DNA of 28,432 bases from Smittium mucronatum (taxonomy: Eukaryota > Kickxellomycota > Harpellomycetes > Harpellales > Legeriomycetaceae). The stretch is from contig LSSL01001418.1 of assembly GCA_001953115.1 (NCBI GenBank), positions 1 through 28,432 on the forward strand, in the 5' to 3' direction. Positions 19,872-28,432 of this stretch are shown here, in pieces. The notes under the pieces are model-generated. The model was not told the origin of the DNA, searched no databases, and saw only the letters and a program-made list of their open reading frames with translations. Made by a program: the position numbers and the translations under genes. Each line of letters starts with the position of its first letter. The stretch's first letter is position 1.

Positions 19872-22104
19872 TGTAATTTTAAAAGTGAAAGACTAAATAA
19901 ATTAAATCACAAAAAAGTACTACAATATCAGGAGCAAATTAAGTTGAATTAAATTGAATTTTTTTAAATATTAAAGCAAAAGCTTAGCTTTTCACCTCAT
20001 CTAGGTATCAAGAATATTTATTTATGAATAGAAATTGAAAAAAATACTTTAAACTATGAGTTAAATGGTGTTTATGTTGTAATAATAATTTTAAAAAAAT
20101 TTTGAAATTCACATAAAGCTGAAAATTTTATTTTCATACCATCTATGAATAAATTATTAAAAAAAAAATTAAAAATTCATTTGGTCAAAATGATAAATAT
20201 ATAGTCGAATTGGCTGATTTCTATCACTTAAAATTATTTTTTTTGGATAGGATTAAATAATAATGGAGTAGAGATCAAAAATAAAAGGATGATATTATTT
20301 TAAAATAATTTTAATTATTAGTTTGATCTTTACAATGGATTTTGTTATTTTAAATTTATAAGCGTTTATTTAGAAAAATTTCACGAAAATTTAATCTTCG
20401 CAAGAAATTATGATGTTTATTTTAGGTAATATTTAAATTATGAAAAAACTGAGGCATATAGATATCAATGGGTATTGAAAAAGGTAAATTTTATTACTAA
20501 ATTGGTAATAATTTTGCGAAAATCTTAAAAATTATTTATTTGCAATAAAATTATTATTTAATTTTAGTATCTACAAATTTATTTATAATATAGTTATTTA
20601 AATTTTTTTCTGTGAGGGTAAATTTTTATTAAATACCTAAGTTTTAATTATCACAAACTTTATTATGTTTTTCATTTATTACGGATATTATCCGTCTTTT
20701 ACTTTTAAACATAAATTTTAGATTATAAGATAGTTACATTTGAATTTTAGAATTGATACTTAGTAGGAGATGTAAAGATCAAATCGATCTTGAGAAAAAT
20801 TACATAATCTAAAATTTTGTCTATGTATTTTCAATAATAATTTAACATGTACGAATTTAAAAAAAACGAAGCCATTAAAAAAAAGCTTAATTATTTAATT
20901 GATACAAATCTTTTAAATTTTATACTTAATCAAAAACTTAGAAGAAATTGAGACTTTTTCTCTTAAACTATCATTTCTGATTAATATAATTTAGATATGT
21001 ATATTGAACAAAATTTAATATAATTTCTTATAATATTGAATTTTAATAAGTTATAATACGGTTATAATAATGATTTATTGTTAAATAATCATAAATATGT
21101 AAACCAAACTACTTAAAATAAATATTAATATTCTAATAATATTAATTAATTAAAATAATTCTCTAATATGAAACTTTACTCATTCATGATAAGTAAAGAA
21201 TATTGGATAAGTGCAAAAAAAATTATAATTTTTTTTGATATTAAGATATCCCAATTATAATTTATGTTTTCCATTAAATTTTTTTGAAATTTATTCAATT
21301 TTAAATCCAAAACAGTGATTTTTACCACCCTTTCGCTGAAAGAAATGTTAATTTTTTCCAATATTTTCGAAAAATAATATTTATAACTAATAATATAATT
21401 TAAAAATAATTTTACTTTTGCACTTTCTGATTAGAATAAAAATTTTGGGTATAATAGAAATTTATTTATTTTCGACTGAGAATATTGAACTATATATTTT
21501 AATCATAACTATTTTTTTTTTAATTTTTAACTATATTTTACATTACTATTCTATTTATTTTTATTTAAATAAATAGATAAGGTATAATTTTAATTTTTTT
21601 ACGTGAAAATTAAAATTAGAGCTAGATATCTATAGATTTCTTTAAAAATAACATATCTTTATTTTTATCTAATTATGACTATGAAGAGATATAGAGAAAA
21701 AAAATCATAAAAATTTCAATTCATATATTTATTCATAAGAGCAGACAATAATCACTAATAAACAAAAAAAAATAAAACAATGATTATCAAAAAAAAAAAA
21801 TTATTCTATTATTGAATGTTAAATTTCATACTTTATTTAAAATTATAAGTCTTCTATCCAACTTAAAAAATGATTAATATAGATTTAGATTTTGAATAAA
21901 ATAATGAAAAAAATGTTTTATAAGTGAAATTATTATTTAATATAATTTAAATTTAATATTTACGAATTTTTTGACCGGATGAAATTAAATTTAATATATT
22001 TAATTTAAAATAAAAATAGAAGTTAAACTTTACAGTTTCTTAAACTTTTTCCAAAGATATATCAAAAAATAATTATTAGAAATATTTCGGGCTTAAAAAC
22101 ATTG
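19872..22104. other. A/T-rich stretch without a firm gene
   Basis: About 2.2 kb of A/T-rich DNA. The only protein-like piece is a 35-codon plus-strand frame at 20153-20260 (with NSFGQNDKYIVELADFYHLK), too short to name. A perfect 13-bp inverted repeat lies at 21585-21618. The 61-codon open minus-strand frame at 21176-21361 has background-like composition. Confidence 0.5.
21585..21618. repeat. Perfect 13-bp inverted repeat (hairpin)
   Basis: The 13 bases taattttaatttt (21585-21597) are exactly complementary in reverse to 21606-21618, with an 8-nt loop (tttacgtg). It is all A/T, so part of the symmetry could be chance. There is no gene next to it that it could terminate. Confidence 0.8.
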
Positions 22105-22176
22105 TTAAGGTTTCAAATTCGATGGATCTCGAGCTCTAACCAAAATATTTTTTACATTTTTCCAAATAACTTTGTA
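22105..22176 (-). pseudogene. Short coding-like relic in a G+C islet
   Basis: The minus-strand frame reads YKVIWKNVKNILVRARDPSN then LKP and a stop. After further stops the same frame continues ARNISNNYFLIYLWKKFKKL down to about 22036. The islet ctcgagctc and the Trp, Arg, Asp and Pro residues are unlike the surroundings. I cannot name it. It is too short to separate a relic from chance with confidence. Confidence 0.25.
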
Positions 22177-22899
22177 TTATAGAAAAAAAAAACAATAAAA
22201 TTTTAAAATTATTACCTTTATTTACCTTATAAGTTGAATTAATGTATTTTAAAATGTATTAGTCGCTAAAAATTCTGTTAATCCATATTTTTTAAATTAT
22301 AATAGATATGAAAAAACAGTTTTATATTCTTAATTCTATAATATTAATTTTATATAAATATTTTATTTTGAGAAATTGTTGTATATTATAGAAATAAGTT
22401 TAAATATAGATATAATATTCATTTATTTGTTTCAATATTAAAAAAATAATTGAGTGAAAATTAAAAATTCTCTCGATAAAAAATTGCCCATAATTAACGA
22501 CTTTTGGTATTTGATACTTTATCAAATCAAAAATATTAAAATTATGAAAAATGACTACAAGAAAATAATTTTATAGCAAAGTTTGTAATATTAAATGTTT
22601 CTCCATCAAATAAATACTTTTTTTGGAATTTTTTTTTTTGAAAGAAAATTTACAATTATGACTACAATAATTTTAAGTTTAATTGCTTATTTAATAAATT
22701 TACCGGTTTGTGAATGTATTATCTTTTGATACATTTTCACTAATGTAATAACTAAGTTAAAAATTACAGTAAATAAAGTTATAGAAACATGAATATGTTG
22801 ATCTTAAAGTGTTTCAGCGTTTCAGAGTTAATTTATATTATAAATAGTCTAAATATCATCAATTTTTTTTAGTTTAATTGTATAAATTGATAAGCTTGA
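22177..22899. other. A/T-rich stretch without a recognisable gene
   Basis: About 720 bp of background A/T-rich sequence. I saw no motif, repeat array or RNA gene in it. Confidence 0.55.
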
Positions 22900-23130
22900 T
22901 TATTTTAGTTTTGAAAAAGAAAAAGAAAAAAGGAAAGCTAATTTTAATGAACCAATAGATTCAGTACACGCATTGAATGTTTCATCCAATGAAGAAATCT
23001 TCCCATAAGCATAATTGACTTTTAGAGAATAGAAAATGGTATAAATAAGGAAGCTTAGACATTTTGGAATGGCTAAGCTTTTCAACTTGTCTCTTTCCCT
23101 ATCTTTTATATTTTTAACTAGTATATCCTT
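22900..23130. pseudogene. Coding-like island, strand uncertain
   Basis: The region is clearly richer in G+C than its surroundings and is open on the minus strand for 76 codons from about 23130 to 22903. That frame contains IKDRERDKLKSLAIPKC and YAYGKISSLDETFNACTESI. The plus strand over 22911-23008 is also open and reads protein-like (KANFNEPIDSVHALNVSSNE). The minus frame looks normal in its first third and hydrophobic at its end; the plus frame shows the reverse. Two fragments in opposite orientation, or a single strand misread, are both possible. No domain is recognised. Confidence 0.3.
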
Positions 23131-24569
23131 TTACCTTTTATCATTAAAATTATCCCATTAAACCTGATCCTTAAATTATTATTAATCTCAAAAAGAGAAA
23201 AATTTAGAAAAATATTATTAATCACGTAATCTTAAAGACAAAACTAAAAATTAAAAAATTAAAAAAACTATAACAATATTATAAATGGATAAAATTATTT
23301 AATATAAAAATAATATAATATAATTCCATATTATATTTGCAATATAAGATTTATCGTCAATGAATTTTGAGTTTTTTTATTGCTTTATAACTCTTATAAA
23401 CTATCATCTTCATAAAATAAAACTTACAAATATATTTTTATTGAATAAAAATTATAATGATATTTTAAAATCGACTTATTGAACAAAAAAAAATAATAAA
23501 ACGGAAAGAATAGAATAGCCAACAAGATCATAAAACTGAAAATGTAATGATTTAAATCAGCTCAAATAGAGCATAAATCAAATCAAAATAAAAAATTTAT
23601 AACTTACCTCACAAAAAAAAGTGTTTTATATAAATTATTATTTTATAATTTTTAATCCGCCTTATACTTGAATATAATAAGATTATTTAAAAAAAGGTTT
23701 AAAAAGGTTTTCAATGATTAAGTGAAATTTTTTGATTTCTGCTTTATTTTTACAACAAACTTCGAAATCAAATCAATTTGATTGGCTTTAGAAAAATATG
23801 TACTAATCAATCAAACTGTGTTTTTAAAATCATAAATCAATCGTTTTATCAAATTAAGTAAAAAAAAAACGATTTTGGTACACATTGATAAAATTTTTTT
23901 TAGATAGTAAAAATATGTAATGATTTTTTTTTTTGTTAAAACTAAGAGTATTATCTTATTAAAATTTATAAAAAAAAATATTTCATCCATCCACCCATCT
24001 TTTAGGTGTAATTGTACTCTGATTATTTTTAAATTTTGATTTTAAGTTTGAGGATGGATTGCATAAAAAAAACCAAAAAATTTCAACTTTTACTAAAATT
24101 AAATGTTTTTCAAGGTTATTTTATATCATATTATACATAATTTATTATTCTAATTTGAAAATAAACATGAATTTCAGATAATTATTTCAAAAATGTACTA
24201 AAAAGAAGTTATAATATTTACTAATATGCAGTTAAATGATAGATTATACATTTTATAGACTGTTAAAACTAAAGTAAGTTATATATTAAATATGGGGTTT
24301 TATTTTTTTTTATCTAGTTTAAAATCTTTCTTTAGCTGATTGATTTAAAATTTATCAATTTATACTTATTTTGATATTTTTTGCTTATCATGAAGCTTAA
24401 ATTAAAGTTTGGATTTTAAAAATATTTTTTTGATCAAATGGGGGATTCTTAATAAAGAATGAATTTTGTTTCATATCACTATCGCTGGCTAATTCATTGA
24501 TTAAATCTATCTAGTGAATTTTTTAAATAACATTTGTTTATTTCTATTATAATAGATAAAAAGGCACTT
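23131..24569. other. A/T-rich stretch without a firm gene
   Basis: About 1.4 kb of A/T-rich DNA with homopolymers. It lies downstream (minus strand) of the partial transposase at 24570-24791 and should hold the C-terminal part of that protein, but I could not follow the DDE domain further with confidence. Confidence 0.5.
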
Positions 24570-24791
24570 TCATTTTTCAAATATCTCAATTAGGAATTTG
24601 AATAGCGTTTAGTTCAGAATATCTTTAATATCATAAGTTTTCGCTTTTATTAGATAAAAAACAAGTTTTGGAATTTTCGCTGAAACAGGGTGTTCTATAA
24701 AATTTCCTCTTCATTAATAACCTGCCAAATTCATATTATTTAATTTCTTTTGATCGATTTCGATTTCTATTCCATTTTAGTTTATGGTCTT
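24570..24791 (-). pseudogene. Partial IS1595/ISXO2-like transposase relic
   Basis: The minus-strand frame reads NGIEIEIDQKKLNNMNLAGY (24776-24717), two stops, RGNFIEHPVSAKIPKLVFYL and IKAKTYDIKDILN (24710-24612), a stop, then TLFKFLIEIFEK. This fits the first part of the IS1595-family DDE domain. G..IEID..K matches the VEIDE motif with the catalytic Asp kept. RG.FIE.P.. matches the G..v.GvW segment, and KLVFYLIKAKTYDIKDIL matches the rk.f...v.nRt...L..ii segment. The same positions are occupied in the relic at 16898-17819, and the two agree in layout but not in detail. N- and C-terminal parts were not recognised. Three stops make it inactive. Confidence 0.5.
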
Positions 24792-27747
24792 CTTTTTATC
24801 ATATTAATTGGTTATATTGATATTTTAATTTATAATTAAAAATGATAAAATCTATTATTTTCTAAATTGGTCTATAATTTATAAAATATTTTAATAATGA
24901 TATCAATTTTCTTTTTGTTAAGAATAAATATGACGAATGTTATTTTTATATGATAAAAAATGACAATTATATTGTTAAAAGTAAAAAAAAATTTATTGAG
25001 ATTATTTATTTTCATTTTATAATTTTGGTTTTTTTTATATTTTTTGACATTTTTTTCTTTTATTTTTTCCTATTTGAACTAAATAATATTCAGATTAAGC
25101 TCTATTTTTTAGAAAATTTTAACTAGTCAAAACAATTTAAATTATTTTTATATTCTATAATATAACGGTTTTTACGATTTAAATATATATGTTTTCATTA
25201 TTTCTTTTTGATCTAAAATTACTATGAAAATAAGATTAATAATTCTGTTGACTTCTAATATTATAAAAGGCGAGAATTAAAAATTTTAAAGCTTGATTTT
25301 TTTTTTAATTTTTAATCTAAATACTTGTTAATTAACTGCTTCATTTTTTTGCAAAAAAATATATAATTTTAGATCATTTATTGATTAAAAATATATAATT
25401 TTAGGAAAAAAATTGAAATAAAGTTAGAATTATATTCTATTTTCGCAAAAATCTAAAAATATATAAAGTATAAAAATCTCATGTGAAGGATTATTTATAC
25501 AGTTAATTTCTAAAGAAGTAAATTAATAAATCAAAGATCCACATAATTAATATCCCTTTTTTTAAAAAATCATGAAATTTCCATCATAAAAGATTTTATA
25601 CAAAACAAACACCCTTTCTTAAAAATTTCCTACTGAAGACATAAAACCCTTTGTTTATTTATGAAACTTCATTTCAAATAAAACCTGATTTTTTAAAAAA
25701 ACCCATATTATTTTAATGCATATTTTCATTTTTAAAATTACCTTAAAGAAGTTAATATAGCCTACTATCTCAGTTAGTAAACAATTTTTGACGATTGGGA
25801 AGTTTTTTTTATATTGAGATACTAAATCCAGCATTAAATTTTAAAAGTTGTAGAATCAAAAGTTTTGAGTTGGTAATTTTTACATATTTCATTTAAACAG
25901 CCATATATTTAAAATGCGATAGATTAATGATCATAATCGTCTTTTTTTTCTTTTTTTCTTCTTGATTTTATTAATTCTATCAGAAAAATATAAGTAAAAA
26001 ACAAACGCACCTCTATTAAGTATAGGAATAAAACATAAGAAAAATATATTTGATATAATAAACTAAAATACCTGTTAGGCTAAAGAACTCAATATATGAT
26101 AAAAATTTTTAGATATATCGAAGAATTTATTTAAAATAATAGTGGTCAAAAATTAGAATAAAATATCTCAATAAGGAAATGATAGTTAATTAGTACTCCA
26201 CAAAAGGTCTTAAAACTAAAAATAATAACAAATAAAATAAAATCAGTCCCAAAAAATCAAATTTAATAATTTATAAAGAGTTTTTGAAAGAAAATAGAAT
26301 TTTGAAAGATTAAAGAGTATTTAGGGGAGATAAAAAGAGCCAATCCTTTAATATGGAGTAATTTTGATATAAATTTATAATTCTCTTTGAATAAAACAAT
26401 AAAAATAATATGTTGAAATTATTATGTTTATCTTAAAATTAATGAGGAAATTAATTAAAAAATAAATTTTATTAAAGTTAATATTATAAATTATGAAAGC
26501 TTAAAACTAAAAAAATAAGAACCCTAAGAATTTTTGAAGTCAAAATGAGGGCAACGAGAATTAAACAGAATAATTTTATGCGTCAATTATTAGGATAGTA
26601 CTCGTAGTATTTCCAAAATTTTACTAAAATAATACTCGTTTTCACAGAGTTTTAACAGTAATGTTAAAATTATCATTTCTATTTATAGTTTATTTAAAAT
26701 TAATCAAAGAAAAAAATATTATCAAAAAAAAATATGTTAAATAAAAGAAAAAAACACATAAATTTTGTTAATCAAAAAACCAACTGTAGAAAAAAAAGGT
26801 AATCTAGACATCAAACTTTCCATAATCTATTTCAAGCAGAGATGTAAAGAGGAATTTCTTTGAATATTAAATTCTAAATAGAAATGATATCCTTGAGCAA
26901 TAACTCCTCTACATACATATTATCCGAAAATTTTCACACAAATGGAATTTACTTATGAATTTACTATTTAAAATTTGTTTTAAAGACAGAAAAATATGCT
27001 AGTATTTTATTTAAACATATTTTTATCTACTTTTAATTAATTTCTCATTTTTATTTAAACTCTATAGAATTATACAAGATAAATATTTTTCACAAACACT
27101 AATCTCAATAGAAACAAATATATAATTTTTTTCAACTTTTACCAATATTTAGGGGTTTTATTATTTTATCTAGTCTAAATACATAATTTATTATTATCTA
27201 ATGTTGAAATTTCACTTTTTATTGATTCATTTGCAGCTTTTAAAATATTGAAATCAACATTACTTATAAAAAAAATTTAAAGAAAAATTGATATTAAATA
27301 TATTGATTATAACATTATTAAAACCTAATAAATTATAAAAGGAAAGATTAAATTTTTATTTAAAAATCTTTCTTTTGCTCTAGAACCATTCATCATTACT
27401 AATGCAAATAATCTAATACTGATTTCCTCTTTATATTTCATTTTATTTTTACTGTTTAGTGAAATTATGTGATTTATGAAATTTATGCAAAAAGCTCTAA
27501 TGATAAGCTTCAGTAGGTTCAAAAAATAATTTAAATTTTCAGTTAATTTAATTTGATATTACTTTATATAGATTTCTTAAATCCGTATAGTTCTAGAAAA
27601 ATTTATTGATAATAAATATTAGTTTTCCATATACCTTATAAATTTTTCTTTTGAAGATGAATGATTTTAAAAAAGAAATATCAAACATCACCTATATATT
27701 ACTTATGTAAATATTTTATATTAATAAGAAGTGATGAAGTATATATG
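24792..27747. other. Long A/T-rich stretch without a firm gene
   Basis: About 3 kb of A/T-rich DNA. A short plus-strand piece near 26521-26600 (FEVKMRATRIKQNNFMRQLL) has normal residue composition but is only about 25 codons long. The 65-codon open minus-strand frame at 27325-27522 is at the level expected by chance. No RNA gene or mobile-element motif was recognised. Confidence 0.5.
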
Positions 27748-27870
27748 TTAAAGGTTTTTTTGGTCTGGAGAAGACTTTTTCCGCAAATTTATGCTTTCTT
27801 TTGAAGCTTCAACTTTTAACTGAAGACCCCCAGCAGATTCTGCAAACTTGGTAGAATTTTCTTTAGTCAT
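27748..27870 (-). CDS. Small ORF of 40 codons, unknown product
   Basis: A complete frame from ATG (27870-27868) to TAA (27750-27748) encodes 40 residues: MTKENSTKFAESAGGLQLKV followed by EASKESINLRKKSSPDQKNL. By count 43 of 123 bases are G or C (35%), roughly double the surroundings, and codon use is mixed rather than A/T-forced. The protein is hydrophilic, Lys/Ser/Glu-rich and probably disordered, with no signal peptide, membrane segment or known motif. It may be a real small gene, the first part of a gene cut by a stop or frameshift, or an exon. No clear continuation is visible downstream. The upstream region is T/A-rich with no CCC- or GGG-type microsporidian start signal. Confidence 0.4.
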   Translation of the reverse strand: MTKENSTKFAESAGGLQLKVEASKESINLRKKSSPDQKNL

Positions 27871-28432
27871 AGTAATTCACTTTTTTAATTAAAAATTCAA
27901 GTTTTTTGAGACTTATTGTACAATTTTTTGTTTCTTTGGTTTTTTTATTAAATCTGTTTTTTTATTTTGGGTCATTTTTTTATTATTATTATTACTAAGA
28001 AATATTGTTAAGAGTTTTGTAAAATAAGAGAAATGAAAGTAATGAAAACATCAAATAATTAATTTATTTAAAGTATTTTCAGATTTAAAAAACTTTATTT
28101 AAAAGTTGTAAAAATTTAGCAGACGAACTGTAATAAATTTTTTTTGAATTTTATTTAAATCAGAAGTATGTTTTTTTTTCTGCTTTGGAGTTCAGAAACA
28201 GATTTTTTATAATGTTATTTTTTTTTATATTATTTTTTTCTTAATGATATTCAACTTTTTTCTTACATTATATTTATTTTTTTTTGATATGATTCAATCT
28301 AACTAGTATAATATAATATTTTTTCACATTTTGCTACAAATTTATAATCCCTTTTCAAATCAATGCCTTTTCAAATCAGTGTTATTTTTTTAATTGTTAT
28401 GTTTATACTTGATATCTTTTCAAATGAACATG
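27871..28432. other. A/T-rich right edge without a firm gene
   Basis: Upstream (minus strand) of the small ORF. A minus-strand piece at about 28151-28205 reads KNLFLNSKAEKKTYF before a stop and has slightly raised G+C, too short to call. The rest is T-homopolymer-rich. Confidence 0.45.

Noticed and set aside
21176..21361. 61-codon open frame on the minus strand
   Set aside because: It has a few protein-like residues at the start but no motif or neighbouring context, and it is within chance expectation.
27325..27522. 65-codon open frame on the minus strand
   Set aside because: It is mostly Ile/Asn/Lys/Phe. The piece with Met-Asn-Gly-Ser-Arg is slightly protein-like but no family or context supports it.
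1..28432. Possibility that the window is an organelle genome or bacterial endosymbiont DNA
   Set aside because: The 5S gene is of eukaryotic nuclear type with a polymerase III T-run. There are no dense bacterial or mitochondrial genes, and the element relics are Ty3/gypsy and Merlin-like.

Overview
The window is an extremely A+T-rich eukaryotic nuclear scaffold segment; by eye clearly more than 80% A+T. The only intact, unambiguous gene is a eukaryotic 5S rRNA gene near the left edge, with a TATA-like element about 30 bp upstream and a run of 16 T as polymerase III terminator. No full-length protein-coding gene is present. At this composition a stop codon is expected about every ten codons, so the few open frames of 60-80 codons are about what chance gives. 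I therefore relied on residue patterns and local G+C, not on ORF length.

What the rest holds is mostly decayed mobile elements. Positions 1150-5163 (minus strand) carry blocks that read, in order, as Gag-like, zinc-knuckle-like, reverse transcriptase, RNase H and integrase, i.e. the Ty3/gypsy gene order. Positions 16898-17819 (minus) carry an almost full-length but stop- and frameshift-ridden transposase of the IS1595/ISXO2 (Merlin-like) type. A second, partial copy of that type lies at 24570-24791 (minus). Positions 9753-11719 (minus) hold several protein-like blocks, one with a possible retroviral-type protease DTG motif, probably a second retroelement. Other coding-like islands I cannot name lie at 74-250, 19341-19871, 22105-22176, 22900-23130 and 27748-27870. 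The last is a clean 40-codon ATG-to-TAA frame at about 35% G+C.

Between these lie long stretches (477-1149, 5164-9752, 11720-15863, 17820-19340, 19872-22104, 23131-24569, 24792-27747) of near-pure A/T with homopolymers and short tandem repeats and no recognisable gene. An assembly gap of 481 N (15864-16344) is flanked by C runs on both sides.

A very A+T-rich, gene-poor genome with a fungal-type 5S gene, Ty3/gypsy and ISXO2/Merlin relics fits an expanded microsporidian genome (Edhazardia-like) best. An anaerobic gut fungus (Neocallimastigomycota) is an alternative. The taxonomic call is inference. I found no evidence for a new functional system; the window reads as an intergenic graveyard of transposable elements around one 5S gene.
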